Counted from the stretch's first letter, positions 17,292 through 26,878 are shown. The stretch: 64,000 bases of DNA from Croceicoccus estronivorus (GCF_001625325.1 NZ_JRQQ01000006.1:186001-250000); one strand, 5' to 3'. Notes: generated by a model not told the origin, from the letters alone. Program-made: numbers and translations.

Positions 17292-19639
17292 TTACCCGCT
17301 CCCTTGAGGCTGTAGGCGATCACGTAATCACCCATGGTCGTATTCATGAACCCGTGCCCGCCTGAGGCGATGACGACGTATTGCTTGCCGGTGCGGGGGG
17401 AAACGTAAGTCATCGGCAGGGCCTGGCCGCCAGCTGGAAGACGGCCCTTCCACACTTCCTTCCCGGTCCTGAGATCGAAAGCGCGGAGATAGTCGTCGAG
17501 CGTCGCCCCGATGAAGACAAGGCCGCCTTGCGTCGCAATTGCCCCGCCTTGGTTGAACACGCCCGGGACCGGGATACCCAGCGGCGCATGGTCCGCCGTC
17601 GTCCCCAGCGGCCGCTGCCAGAGGATCTGGCGGGTAGCCAGGTCGATGGCGGTCAGTTGGCCCCACGGCGGGGCGTTGCAGGGCACCCCCAGCGGCGAGA
17701 CGAACGGGCGTTCGGTCCGCACGGCATAAGGTGTGCCTTTCATCGGCGAAATCGCTGCCCGCCCGTCCAGCACAATCCGGTCCGTCGCCGGCGCCTGTTC
17801 CCTGGGGATGAGCTGCAAAGTCAGCGGCATGTAGGATGTCGGCACGATCAGGATGCCGCGTGCCTGGTCCACCGCCACACTGCCCCAGTTCATGATGCCG
17901 TTGTTGCCGGGGAAGATCAGGCTGTTGTCCAGCGACGGCGGTGTGAAGCGGCCGAGATAGCGCAGCTTGCGGAACGCGATGCGGCACCAGAGCTGATCCA
18001 GCGGCGTTGCCCCCCACATATCCGCCTCCCTCAACACCGGAGGCACCAAGCTTGGCAACGCGTGGGAAACCGGCTGCGTGGGCGCATAGCGCTCACCCGG
18101 AATGCTGCCGCGCGGAACGGAGCGTTCCTCCACCGGCCCCAGCGGACGGCCATCCCTCCGGTCGAGCAGGAATATCTCCCCTTGCTTGGTCGCCTGGATC
18201 AGCGCTGGGACGAGCTTTCCATCCATCGGCAGGTCCGCCAGCACCGGCTGCGATGCGACGTCGTAGTCCCACAAGTCGTGATGCACCGTCTGGAACGACC
18301 AGCGGACCTTGCCCGTCGCAACGTCGAGCGCCACCACCGAACTGCCGTAGCGGTCCATGTCCGGGCTGCGCTTTCCGCCGAAATGATCCGGTGAGGGATT
18401 GCCCGTGGGGATATAGACCAACCCGAGCTTTTCGTCGGCGCTGAACAGGCTCCAGGCGTTGGGCGATCCGCGTGTGTAGGTCTCGCCCGGCTGCAAGGCC
18501 GCGCCGGTATCGTGCCGCCCGGCATCCCAGCTCCAGAGCTGCCTGCCGCTCACCACATCGAACGCGCGGACCACACCGGACGGCTCGTCGGTGGCCATGT
18601 TGTCGAGCACGAAGCTCCCCACCACGGCAGTGTTCCCCGCAACGATCGCGGGCGAGGTCACGAACTGGAAACCGCCTTCGACCGGGCCCAGCCCGGTGCG
18701 CAGCGAAATCTCTCCCTTGTTGCCGAAGCCCTGGCACGGCCGGCCATCGGCCGCGTCCAGCGCGATCATCCGGCCATCGATAGTCGAGATCAGGATGCGT
18801 TCCGCGCAACTGCCTACCGCCGACGGATCGCTCGATCGGTGATACGAGACACCCCGGCAAGCGATGGTGAAGACGCCTGTCGCGTCCACCTTCGGATCGT
18901 AGCGCCACCGTTCCTTGCCGCTATCGGCATCGAGCGCGATCACGATGTCGTGCGGGGTGCAGAGGTAGAGCGCGTCACCGATTTGCAGCGGCGTCGCCTC
19001 GAACATCTGCGGCGCAGCGCCCGGAAGGTCGCCCGTCCGATATATCCAGGCGACTTGCAGCCCGGCTACGTTCGCCGGGGTGATCTGCGATGCGGAGGAA
19101 AACCGCGTGCCGGCCTTGTTTCCTGCGTAGTCGGACCAGTTGGTCGCGGCCTGCATTTGCCCCGAAGCGACCGACTGCGCAGGTTCTTCTCCCTTCCACA
19201 GCCAAAAACCCAGCACCACGGCCAGGGCAGCCACTGCCGCGATCAGGACAGGCCGCCGTCCAAGACGCAGCTTCGGTGCCTCGCCGGTGTCATCAGGCAC
19301 ACTGCGCAGCAGGCCCAGATGCTGGCGTACCCATGGCGTAAACATATAGAGCAGCACGACCAATGGCCCACCGACACGCGGGAGCAGGAGCCAGAAATGC
19401 GGGCCGACCTCGATCAGGGCCCAGACCAGCGTCACCGCGAAAACCACGCAATAGAGCCAGACGCCGAGCGCCTTGCCCCGACAGATGAGGATACCCGCGA
19501 CCAGGCAGGCAAGACCAGTGGGAAGGTAATAGAGCGATCCGCCCAAGCTTGCCAACCAAGCGCCGCCTATGGCCAGCAAGGCACCAACGATGGCCAGAAA
19601 GCCGCCTAGCGACCACAATACGGCTCTCTTGAACATCAT
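17288..19639 (-). CDS. membrane-bound PQQ-dependent dehydrogenase (glucose/quinate/shikimate family)
   Basis: The start is set at the ATG at 19639, with GGAAGG seven bases upstream; the longer frame adds a basic leader. The 783-residue product has about five N-terminal membrane helices (residues 1-130), then an eight-bladed PQQ propeller beginning WSDYAGNKAGTRFSSASQITPANV. Later blades show GDPYxCTPHD-like DALYLCTPHDIVIALDADSG, YDVASQPVLADLP and HGFMNTTMGDYV. It oxidises an alcohol or polyol in the periplasm and passes electrons to ubiquinone. The substrate is unknown. No PQQ synthesis genes are in the window. Overlap with the sulfatase points to joint action on one compound. Confidence 0.9.
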   Translation of the reverse strand: MMFKRAVLWSLGGFLAIVGALLAIGGAWLASLGGSLYYLPTGLACLVAGILICRGKALGVWLYCVVFAVTLVWALIEVGPHFWLLLPRVGGPLVVLLYMFTPWVRQHLGLLRSVPDDTGEAPKLRLGRRPVLIAAVAALAVVLGFWLWKGEEPAQSVASGQMQAATNWSDYAGNKAGTRFSSASQITPANVAGLQVAWIYRTGDLPGAAPQMFEATPLQIGDALYLCTPHDIVIALDADSGKERWRYDPKVDATGVFTIACRGVSYHRSSDPSAVGSCAERILISTIDGRMIALDAADGRPCQGFGNKGEISLRTGLGPVEGGFQFVTSPAIVAGNTAVVGSFVLDNMATDEPSGVVRAFDVVSGRQLWSWDAGRHDTGAALQPGETYTRGSPNAWSLFSADEKLGLVYIPTGNPSPDHFGGKRSPDMDRYGSSVVALDVATGKVRWSFQTVHHDLWDYDVASQPVLADLPMDGKLVPALIQATKQGEIFLLDRRDGRPLGPVEERSVPRGSIPGERYAPTQPVSHALPSLVPPVLREADMWGATPLDQLWCRIAFRKLRYLGRFTPPSLDNSLIFPGNNGIMNWGSVAVDQARGILIVPTSYMPLTLQLIPREQAPATDRIVLDGRAAISPMKGTPYAVRTERPFVSPLGVPCNAPPWGQLTAIDLATRQILWQRPLGTTADHAPLGIPVPGVFNQGGAIATQGGLVFIGATLDDYLRAFDLRTGKEVWKGRLPAGGQALPMTYVSPRTGKQYVVIASGGHGFMNTTMGDYVIAYSLKGAGK

Positions 19640-19738
19640 TATCGATCCTTCCCCCAACGATCCCGCCATCCCAATCGAGCAAGGACTGCGCGGCTTCATC
19701 CGTTCTTCATTCAATCGCCGCTTCCGGGCGTATCTCAT

Positions 19739-20512
19739 TCATTCTATCGTCGCGTCGATGCATGCAACCCGCGATGATAGGCCGCCGTCCACCGGCAGTA
19801 CGGTCCCGTTGACATAGGCGCTGTCGTCCGAAGCCAGGAACAGCACCGCCGCCGCGATCTCTTCGGGAGAACCGCAGCGCGAATAGGCCTCGATAGCGGC
19901 GCGTGTCTTGCGCCCGCTTTCCGTGGCGTCGAACCATGCTGTAAGCGATTTGGTCGCAGCATTGGGCAGCACGCAGTTGACCCGCACGCCGCTCTTGAAG
20001 TTCTCTACGGCCGCCGTCTGGGTGAGGCTAACGACCCCGGCCTTCGCCGCACCGTAAGCGCCGAGGCCGGGCGCCCCGCCGATGCCCGCGGCCGAGCTGA
20101 TATTGATGATCGAACCGCTTTTCTGCTCCCGCATCGGCTTGAGCGCAGCGCGAATTCCGTAGAATGTCGAGGACAAGCACCCGTTCAAAACATGGTGCCA
20201 AGCCTCATCCCCCAGGTCCCGAAGGAACCCCGGCACCGTGAAACCGACGTTGTTCACAAGGATGTCTAGACGGCCGAACATGGGGACGACACCCGCCACC
20301 ATGGCTTCTACCTGATCCGAACGGCTGACATCGCACGCCCAGGGAGTGGCATTCGGACCAAGGGCACCGGCGACGGCCTGGGCCTTCTCCTCGTCGATAT
20401 CGCAGACGACGACCTTGGCCCCTTCCGACACGAAGCGGCGGGCAATGGCCTCCCCGATACCGCCTGCACCACCGGACCCGGTGACGATTGCAATCTGGTT
20501 TTCCAAACGCAC
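19739..20512 (-). CDS. short-chain dehydrogenase/reductase (SDR)
   Basis: The chosen start is a GTG at 20512 (VRLENQIAIVTG), with GGGAGAGGGG just upstream, giving 257 residues. The cofactor motif is TGSGGAGGIG, NNVG lies near residue 88, and the catalytic Tyr-x-x-x-Lys is YGAAK with a preceding Ser pair (ISSAAG). This is a classical cytoplasmic NAD(P)-dependent oxidoreductase. It lies 16 bases after another SDR and 99 bases before the PQQ dehydrogenase in the same operon. Its likely role is a hydroxyl/keto step on the imported substrate; the C-terminal end (ACIDATIE) has no membrane part. Confidence 0.9.
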   Translation of the reverse strand: MRLENQIAIVTGSGGAGGIGEAIARRFVSEGAKVVVCDIDEEKAQAVAGALGPNATPWACDVSRSDQVEAMVAGVVPMFGRLDILVNNVGFTVPGFLRDLGDEAWHHVLNGCLSSTFYGIRAALKPMREQKSGSIINISSAAGIGGAPGLGAYGAAKAGVVSLTQTAAVENFKSGVRVNCVLPNAATKSLTAWFDATESGRKTRAAIEAYSRCGSPEEIAAAVLFLASDDSAYVNGTVLPVDGGLSSRVACIDATIE

Positions 20513-20528
20513 AGTATTCCCCTCTCCC

Positions 20529-21353
20529 TCAGGGCATGTAGACGCCGCCGCTGACCGAAATGAGCTGGCCGGTGATGTAGCTGGACGCATCCGAGGCCAG
20601 GAACATGGCAAGGTCGGCCATGTCTTCCGGACGCCCCAGCCGCTTGAGCGGAAGATTGCTCATGTTGAAGAGCGAACCGTCGTCCATCGCCTGCTGCATG
20701 CCTTCGGGTGTGCCCATGTCCAGCCGGTTCCAGAAACTGCCAGCGGCGACATCCTCGTTCCGGTGCGGCACGATCCACCCCGGCGCGATCGTGTTGACCC
20801 GCACTCCCTTTGGCCCCCATTCGTAGGCGAGCAGCTTGGTGAAGCTGTTCACGAAGCCTTTGACAGCACCATAGTGCACGATGTTCTGCGCCGCCTCGCC
20901 GAGCAGCGAAGAATTGGACGATATGTTGATGACGCTACCGGTCCCGCGCGACAGCATGTCCTGCGCGACGGCCTGCGTGCAGTTGACTACCCCATCGATG
21001 TTGAGCGCGATTTCCCAACGCCGGGTTTCATGATCGAGGTCCTCGAACGCACAAGTCCGGCCGACCCCGCCCGCATTGTTGATGAGCACGTCGACCGGCC
21101 CGAACCTTTCGTGCGCCGCCGCAACCATGGCCACCACGCTATCCGGATCGGTGACATCCGTGCCGACAGGATGAATCGTCCCCAGGCAGCCTTGCTTCCT
21201 TGCTCGAGCGGCCAGCTTCTCCCCGGTCGCGACATCGCGCGACGCGGAGATGACGTTGGCCCCTTCGCGGGCGAATTCGACGACCAGCCCGTGGCCGATA
21301 CCGCCGCTGCCGCCCGTGACGATGACGGTCTTGCCTGTCAGTCCCAGATCCAT
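20529..21353 (-). CDS. short-chain dehydrogenase/reductase (SDR)
   Basis: The 274-residue protein has the cofactor motif TGGSGGIGHG at residues 13-22, NNAGG near 92, and catalytic YGAVK with Ser in NISSNSS. It is a classical SDR, NAD(P)-linked, cytoplasmic. The C-terminus ends GQLISVSGGVYMP, as in FabG-like members. It is 15 bases from the TonB receptor and 16 bases from the second SDR, so all are probably one transcript. Two SDRs in one operon suggest successive or stereospecific oxidations, in the style of hydroxysteroid pathways; that is inference. Confidence 0.9.
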   Translation of the reverse strand: MDLGLTGKTVIVTGGSGGIGHGLVVEFAREGANVISASRDVATGEKLAARARKQGCLGTIHPVGTDVTDPDSVVAMVAAAHERFGPVDVLINNAGGVGRTCAFEDLDHETRRWEIALNIDGVVNCTQAVAQDMLSRGTGSVINISSNSSLLGEAAQNIVHYGAVKGFVNSFTKLLAYEWGPKGVRVNTIAPGWIVPHRNEDVAAGSFWNRLDMGTPEGMQQAMDDGSLFNMSNLPLKRLGRPEDMADLAMFLASDASSYITGQLISVSGGVYMP

Positions 21354-21368
21354 CCTGTCCGCCTTTCT

Positions 21369-23513
21369 TCAGAATTCCATGCTCAGATCGACGCCCCAGC
21401 TACGCGGTTCGCCAAGCTGGGCGACGGGAACGTCCCCGACCGCGAAGTGGGTCAGATAGTACTTCGCATTGGTGATGTTGCGCCCCCACAGGGCAACGCG
21501 CAGTCCTTCCACACCAGCCAGATCGGACAGACCAAACCGCCCATTCAGCAAGCCGTTTGCGCGGGTTACTACTTCAGGGTTATTCGCCAGTGCGAAATAT
21601 TTATCCTGCCAAGCGTAATTTACATTCATCTCCACAACACCAAGAGGAGTTACAGGAGACTTGTAGTCCGCCGACAGGGTAAAGCTGTTTTTTGGAGCAA
21701 AAGTGAACTTGAATAGATCGGTCACGTCGTTTCCGCCGAGATCGACGACCTTCTTGAACTTCGGATCGACGTAGCCGTAGCTGCCGCTGATCGTCATCCC
21801 GTCGAACAGCAGCGCGGTCAGGTCGGCCTCGAACCCCTGGGTGACCGCCTTGCCCGCATTGATGACATCGAACAGGCGCGGATTGAACGGATCAAAGACA
21901 TTGGTCTGGATGTCCTTGTATTTGCTGTAATAGGCAGACACATTGAAGCGGATACGCCGGTCGAACAGTTCCGACTTCAGGCCGGCTTCATAGGACACGA
22001 GCGTTTCCGGCCCGAATCCGGCCACGAAACGGGCCGGCGTGGTCGCTGTGGGATTGAACCCGCCGGTCTTGTAGCCTTTGGAAATCTTCGCATAGATGTT
22101 GACGTCGTCGCTGATATCGAACTGGATCGTCCCGGTGGGACTAAAATCGCTGAAGCTCCGGCTGCCTTCGGCATCGAGCAGGACGACCGTGGCCCCGCCC
22201 GGCGGCGTGCGGGTGGAAAAGACGTCCGCCTTGCGCTTATCCTTCGACCAGCGCGCGCCCACGGTGATGTGGAGCCGTTCGTCGAGGAACTGCGGGGTCC
22301 AAGTCGCCTGCCCGAACACGGCATAGGCCTTGTTGTTCCACTCGGTCTCCCGCGGACTGAGCCCGGAAGGCATGTTCGACAGATCGAGCCCATCCCCGGA
22401 CTCGCTGAAGTAGTAAAGGCCGCCGATGTATTTCAGCCCGCCATCCAGAGCATCGCCGATAAGCTGGAATTCCTGGCTGAACTGCTTCTGGTTGGTGGTG
22501 TTCACATTGTTGAACGGCAGGAAAGCCCGCACCGGGCCGGGATTGTAGACCTGGTTGGTTTCGTCGCGCAGCTTCCGGTATCCGGTGATCGACTTCAGCG
22601 TCAGATTGTCGTTCAGGTCATAGGTCAACGTCAGGTTGTGCCCCTGGACCCGGGAATCGCCCGGCCGCAACACCGCGCTGCCCGAACTGCCCGAGCGCGC
22701 CCTGACTTCGTCGGGATAAAGTGGCACGGCCTGATTGAACGGCGAAGTGTCCTCGATCCATGAGGAATCGTACGTGTAGCGAGCTTCGAAATTATCACTC
22801 GGCCGCCACAGCAAGGCGCCTCTCACCGCCTGACGATCCGTATCGCCGAAGCGCTTGGAACCCGCCCCCAGATTGCGGACAAAACCATGCTTCTTCACCC
22901 GAACATAGGTCAGTTCGGCCGCGAGCGTCTCGCCGATCGGAACGTTCACGGACGTGCGCGAGCGGAATTCGCTGCGGCTGCCAAAAGTGAGGCTCTGCTT
23001 CCCCTTCCATTCGCCCAGTTCCGGCGGGCGGGTGATGAAGTTGATCGCCCCGGCGGTGGCGTTGCGACCGTAAAGCGTACCTTGCGGGCCGCGCAGCACT
23101 TCCACCCGCTCCAGCTCCGCCAGTTCGTTGGCCAGGCCCTGACCCTTGGCGACGTAGACGCCATCAACATAGACCGCCACCGGCGCATCGCGCGTCTGGG
23201 TCGCGGACGGTTCGCCGATGCCCCGGATCGTGACGCGCAGGGTTGTACCAGTATTCGGGTGGGGTGAAACCTGCATGTTCGGCACGGCAGATGACAGATC
23301 GGCCAGCGAAACGACGCGCTTGGCTTCAAGCGCGTCGGAATCGAGCGCCGAGATGGAGATCGGCGTATCCTGCAGCGATTCCGACCGCTTCTGCGCAGTC
23401 ACGACGATTTCCGACAAGCCACCGCCTGTCGATTCCGTGTCCTGCGCAAACGCGGGGGCTGCCAGCCCGAGCAGTCCCAAAGCGATGGCATAGCGCGATA
23501 TGAGATTATCCAT
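21369..23513 (-). CDS. TonB-dependent outer-membrane receptor
   Basis: The protein has 714 residues. A signal peptide ends at APAFAQ, followed by a TonB-box-like SEIVVTAQKR and the plug domain (about 35-165: VYVDGVYVAKGQGLANELAELERVEVLRGPQGTLYGRNATAGAINF). The 22-stranded barrel then ends in Phe (LSMEF). It belongs to the large sphingomonad group of receptors for organic substrates rather than siderophores, given its catabolic operon. It is probably the uptake gate for the compound handled by the downstream SDR, PQQ and sulfatase genes. A strong inverted repeat lies just upstream. Confidence 0.92.
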   Translation of the reverse strand: MDNLISRYAIALGLLGLAAPAFAQDTESTGGGLSEIVVTAQKRSESLQDTPISISALDSDALEAKRVVSLADLSSAVPNMQVSPHPNTGTTLRVTIRGIGEPSATQTRDAPVAVYVDGVYVAKGQGLANELAELERVEVLRGPQGTLYGRNATAGAINFITRPPELGEWKGKQSLTFGSRSEFRSRTSVNVPIGETLAAELTYVRVKKHGFVRNLGAGSKRFGDTDRQAVRGALLWRPSDNFEARYTYDSSWIEDTSPFNQAVPLYPDEVRARSGSSGSAVLRPGDSRVQGHNLTLTYDLNDNLTLKSITGYRKLRDETNQVYNPGPVRAFLPFNNVNTTNQKQFSQEFQLIGDALDGGLKYIGGLYYFSESGDGLDLSNMPSGLSPRETEWNNKAYAVFGQATWTPQFLDERLHITVGARWSKDKRKADVFSTRTPPGGATVVLLDAEGSRSFSDFSPTGTIQFDISDDVNIYAKISKGYKTGGFNPTATTPARFVAGFGPETLVSYEAGLKSELFDRRIRFNVSAYYSKYKDIQTNVFDPFNPRLFDVINAGKAVTQGFEADLTALLFDGMTISGSYGYVDPKFKKVVDLGGNDVTDLFKFTFAPKNSFTLSADYKSPVTPLGVVEMNVNYAWQDKYFALANNPEVVTRANGLLNGRFGLSDLAGVEGLRVALWGRNITNAKYYLTHFAVGDVPVAQLGEPRSWGVDLSMEF

Positions 23514-23533
23514 TTTCGTCCTCCCCTTCCTCT

Positions 23534-23552
23534 GTACGATATTGTATCGTAC
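23534..23552. promoter_or_regulatory. perfect inverted repeat upstream of the TonB receptor operon
   Basis: GTACGATA-TTG-TATCGTAC is a perfect 8-base dyad 20 bases before the receptor start codon, in the leader or promoter of the five-gene operon. Its half-site TATCGTA recurs at 27781, upstream of the TauD/MFS genes. The most likely binder is the hybrid HTH regulator encoded from 24072, which sits between the two sites. This is inference from position. Confidence 0.5.
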
Positions 23553-24071
23553 TATTTTGATGTCATGCCTGTATGCGTGCTGTTGAGTATGGAGTTGGGT
23601 GTGGGATTCCGGTGCCGCTTGCCCACCTGCACCAGGTGTTCAGGCGCTCATGCACGCCGGGTCCGCGCACGTCATCGCGGCAGGGTTCACCCCCGAGACC
23701 ACAACGCGAACCGCAGGCCCGGCGGTCAGCCTGACCTACGCGAATGCTCTAGGGGTTTTCGCCAGCCGGAAACCGATATGTTCATCATATCCCTCGCCCA
23801 CTCTTTTGTGTGCGCCTCGTGCCGTTGGGTGAAACGACTGAGGCGTGCCTGTGTTCGGCATGAGAGCAGGCTAGGATTGGGGGGCGTGTCCTAGCATCCC
23901 TCATTCGGAGTATGCGTGCGAGCGCCGGATAGATTAGAAATGCACAAGAAAATCGGCCAATTCCCTTAGCTTGACGAATACTCGCAAAATTTGAAGCGCC
24001 ACCCTTGCGCAGCGAGTTATAAATATCAGGCAGGGAGAAAAAACAGAGGCCGGACACAAAGAGGAAGCGTG
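23553..24071. other. intergenic region between divergent TonB operon and regulator
   Basis: About 520 bases without a convincing gene. Two overlapping plus-strand frames (23565-23894) lack ribosome sites and family motifs. The right end contains the regulator promoter and the ribosome site AGAGGAAGCGTG before the ATG at 24072. The region just before it (about 23930-24040) is locally AT-richer, consistent with a promoter. Confidence 0.5.
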
Positions 24072-25610
24072 ATGGAGCGAATCATCAGCATCGGCGAAAG
24101 CGACCGCAGCCTGCTCAAGGAACTGGCCCTCTCGGCCCGCACGCATAGCTATGCGCAACGGTGCAACATCATTCTCGCCTCGGCGGTTCCGGGCACATCC
24201 GCTGCGGATATTTCACGGCAACTCGGTATTTCGCAGGCAACCGTCCGCCGTTGGCAAAAGCAGTTCGCCGAACATGGCGTCGCCGGCCTCGCCGATGCGC
24301 AGCGCACCGGGGCACCGCGCCAAATCGGTGAGCAGACGTACGCCGCCATCTTCGATCTCCATGCACAAGGCCTGGACACCCGGCGTATCGCGACCCGGAC
24401 GGGGGTCAGCCAGAGTTCGGTATCGAGGATTATCCGCAAAGCTCAACCCATCCAACCGCCCGATACGGCTTCATGCCCACAAGTGGACAAGGTCGTCGAA
24501 CAACTGACGGTAGAATTGTTCGAAAGCCTTGCAGACGATATACCGCTGAGCCGCTTCCTCACAAAAGTGCAGGAAGCAACCGGATCCGATTATGGGATCG
24601 TCCTGGCATTGTCTCAGGGCAAGAAGAAGCCCACCCTCGTACTGTCGGACGGGCGTTCGCTCGAAGGAACACTTCCATACCTGGAAAAACACTATCACAG
24701 GGAACTGCTTGCAGACCTTTCCGAAGGGGTCGTCACCCTCGTCAGCGATCTTTTTTCACCAGAAGAGCTGAGACAAACGGATTACTACAAGGAATATCTG
24801 TCGCATTACGGGATCGGCCACATCCTCGGTGTGGATATTGGCACCGTGCGCGGCATTTCCGGCAAGTTCCGACTGGCGCGCCTGGAAACGAGGATGGACT
24901 TCGGAGCACGGGAACGGGCGATCTGCCGGGGTCTAGTCCCCTATCTTCGCGCAGCGCTCAATCTTTTTGTACAGAGGATCGATACCGAAGCAGAAAAGGA
25001 TGCCCTGTCCCTCACCGTGTCCGGCATGTCCGTTGGCAGCATCATGGTCGATCCCGACGCCCACGTCCTCGAAGCCAATCCCCCCGCGCTGGCGATATTA
25101 GGCGAGGCCGATGGCATCATCACGACAGCGGGCAGGATCGCATTGCAGAACCCCAGCCAGTCCCGGCAGTTGCACGAACTGATCCGCCGAAACGCCGAAG
25201 CATCGATCGATCAATCGGTATCGGGGCTGACCCGCGCCATGCTGGTGGACCGGCCGTCGGGGAAGGAAAGCATCAGCCTGCTTGTCCGCCCGGCGACCCG
25301 CTATAACCGCCGCCAACTGACCATACGGCCCACGGCGCTGATCCACGTTGTCGATCCTGCCCAGCCGCGCGTGACCGTAATCAACGCCTTGACCGAACTG
25401 TTCGGCCTGACCCAGGCGGAAGCGAAAGTCGCCCTGTCACTATCCAACGGGTTTACGATCAACGACACCGCCCGCCTGGGCGCCACCACCAAGAACACCG
25501 TGCGTTCGCAAGTCCGCTCGATCTTCTCCAAGATGGGCATAAACCGCCAGTCCCAACTTATCCGAACCACATTGATCAGCGTCGCATTATTTTCCCTCAA
25601 GCATGAGTAA
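24072..25610 (+). CDS. hybrid transcription regulator: IS630-type HTH domain fused to LuxR-type HTH
   Basis: The ATG at 24072 has AGAGGAAG upstream, giving 512 residues. Residues about 10-120 form a double HTH like that of IS630 transposases and HTH_29-type regulators (RCNIILASAVPGTSAADISRQLGISQATVRRWQKQF; then TRRIATRTGVSQSSVSRIIRK). The middle (about 140-430) is a GAF/PAS-like sensory part (SDYGIVLALS; SIMVDPDAHVLEANPPAL). Residues about 445-505 form a GerE HTH (FGLTQAEAKVALSLSNG; TKNTVRSQVRSIFSKMG). The DDE nuclease is absent, so it is a regulator and not a transposase. It lies between two catabolic operons and probably controls both. Confidence 0.85.
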   Translation: MERIISIGESDRSLLKELALSARTHSYAQRCNIILASAVPGTSAADISRQLGISQATVRRWQKQFAEHGVAGLADAQRTGAPRQIGEQTYAAIFDLHAQGLDTRRIATRTGVSQSSVSRIIRKAQPIQPPDTASCPQVDKVVEQLTVELFESLADDIPLSRFLTKVQEATGSDYGIVLALSQGKKKPTLVLSDGRSLEGTLPYLEKHYHRELLADLSEGVVTLVSDLFSPEELRQTDYYKEYLSHYGIGHILGVDIGTVRGISGKFRLARLETRMDFGARERAICRGLVPYLRAALNLFVQRIDTEAEKDALSLTVSGMSVGSIMVDPDAHVLEANPPALAILGEADGIITTAGRIALQNPSQSRQLHELIRRNAEASIDQSVSGLTRAMLVDRPSGKESISLLVRPATRYNRRQLTIRPTALIHVVDPAQPRVTVINALTELFGLTQAEAKVALSLSNGFTINDTARLGATTKNTVRSQVRSIFSKMGINRQSQLIRTTLISVALFSLKHE

Positions 25611-25639
25611 TGCGTTCGCCCGCCCCAAGCCGGTGCGGA

Positions 25640-26878
25640 TCACTTTCCGTTTGCCGCGCGGACAGGCAAGATGGCGGCGGCCGCGAACGCCAAGACCAAC
25701 AGGAACTGTTCGAAGGCGGGCGTATAGCTTCCGGTGGCATCAAAAGCGGAACCGACGATGTGCAGCCCCAGCAAGTTGAGCGGAAGCATTACGGCGGACA
25801 TGAGCCCCATCGCCCCACCCAGCGCCAGCACCCCGAACCGCCTGCCGACGATCATCGCCCAAAGCGGCATGACACCGCCGACCGCAGGGCCCGAGAAGAT
25901 CACGGCCGCCAGCAAGAACGGATAGGCAGGCATGGCGATCAGCGCCGCGAACAAGCAAATATTGAGCGCGACCACCGCCAGAAACAACCATCGCGGATCG
26001 ATCCGGTCGGCCAGAGCGCCCAGTCCGAGTTTGCCCGCCACAGCCGTCCCGGAGATGGCCGACACCAAAGCCGTGCCTTGCGCCAGGCTGAAACCGCGAT
26101 CCGTTGCATAGGCAATCAGGCAGGACAGCAAGGCACCGTTCGTCGCCATGACTGCGCCGATCGCGAAAGCGATCAGCCAGAAATCCTTTTGCACCAGCAC
26201 ACTGCTGAACCGTCTGGAGGCAGGCACCGCATCTGCTTCACTCGTCGGCGTGCGGACATCGGCGGGCAACAAGATCCAAACGAGGCCGAAGATCACAGCG
26301 GAGGTCGTTACGGCAAAACTCGTCATCGCATACCGCCAGCCCGCTGCGTCGATCAGGATCGCCAGGATAGGCACCACGACCACCCCTCCGGTCGACATTG
26401 CGACGGATGCGATGCCGATCGCCAGCCCGCGCTTGCGGGTGAACCAGCGGGACACGAGTGTCGAAGCCGTAATCGGGCCAAGCGCGGCCGCACCAGGGGC
26501 GAGGAGAAAGAACGCGGCGAGCAGCGCCGTCATCACCTGATTGCTGGCGGCAATCGTCACCCAGCCTGCAGCGAACAGCAGCGCGCCACAGCTCACCACG
26601 AGCCGGCCTGACACGCGGTCGAGAGTCCGTCCGACAAGCGGCCCGAAGACCGCCATACCGATCAGCAAGGTCATGAGGCCGAGATTGACCGTCGCACGTG
26701 GCAGGCCGAAATCGAGTGACAGCGGCTTCAGAAGCACCGCAAAACCATAGGAAATACTGCCGATCGCAACCATCTGCGCGAAGAAGAGCAATCCCAACGC
26801 CTGCCAGCGTTGCGCCTCGCGAACCGACTCGGTAACGGCCATCGGCTCCACGCTGCTTTCCGCGGGGAGCATCTTCAC
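25640..26878 (-). CDS. MFS transporter (oxalate/formate antiporter-like or monocarboxylate type)
   Basis: The 412-residue product has about 12 predicted membrane helices. Between helices 2 and 3 lies FGPLVGRTLDRVSGR, a form of the MFS GxxxDRxGRR loop motif, and helix 4-5 has RGLAIGIASVAMSTGG, typical of the MCT/oxalate-formate subgroup. It should carry an organic acid or a catabolic intermediate over the inner membrane. Its start overlaps the stop of the TauD-like gene by 4 bases (ATGA), so it is translated with it. Substrate and direction are not visible. Confidence 0.88.
   Translation of the reverse strand: MKMLPAESSVEPMAVTESVREAQRWQALGLLFFAQMVAIGSISYGFAVLLKPLSLDFGLPRATVNLGLMTLLIGMAVFGPLVGRTLDRVSGRLVVSCGALLFAAGWVTIAASNQVMTALLAAFFLLAPGAAALGPITASTLVSRWFTRKRGLAIGIASVAMSTGGVVVVPILAILIDAAGWRYAMTSFAVTTSAVIFGLVWILLPADVRTPTSEADAVPASRRFSSVLVQKDFWLIAFAIGAVMATNGALLSCLIAYATDRGFSLAQGTALVSAISGTAVAGKLGLGALADRIDPRWLFLAVVALNICLFAALIAMPAYPFLLAAVIFSGPAVGGVMPLWAMIVGRRFGVLALGGAMGLMSAVMLPLNLLGLHIVGSAFDATGSYTPAFEQFLLVLAFAAAAILPVRAANGK

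Noticed and set aside
24072-25610. IS630 transposase
   Set aside because: DDE nuclease motifs are missing, no terminal inverted repeats found, and a LuxR-type HTH forms the C-terminus.
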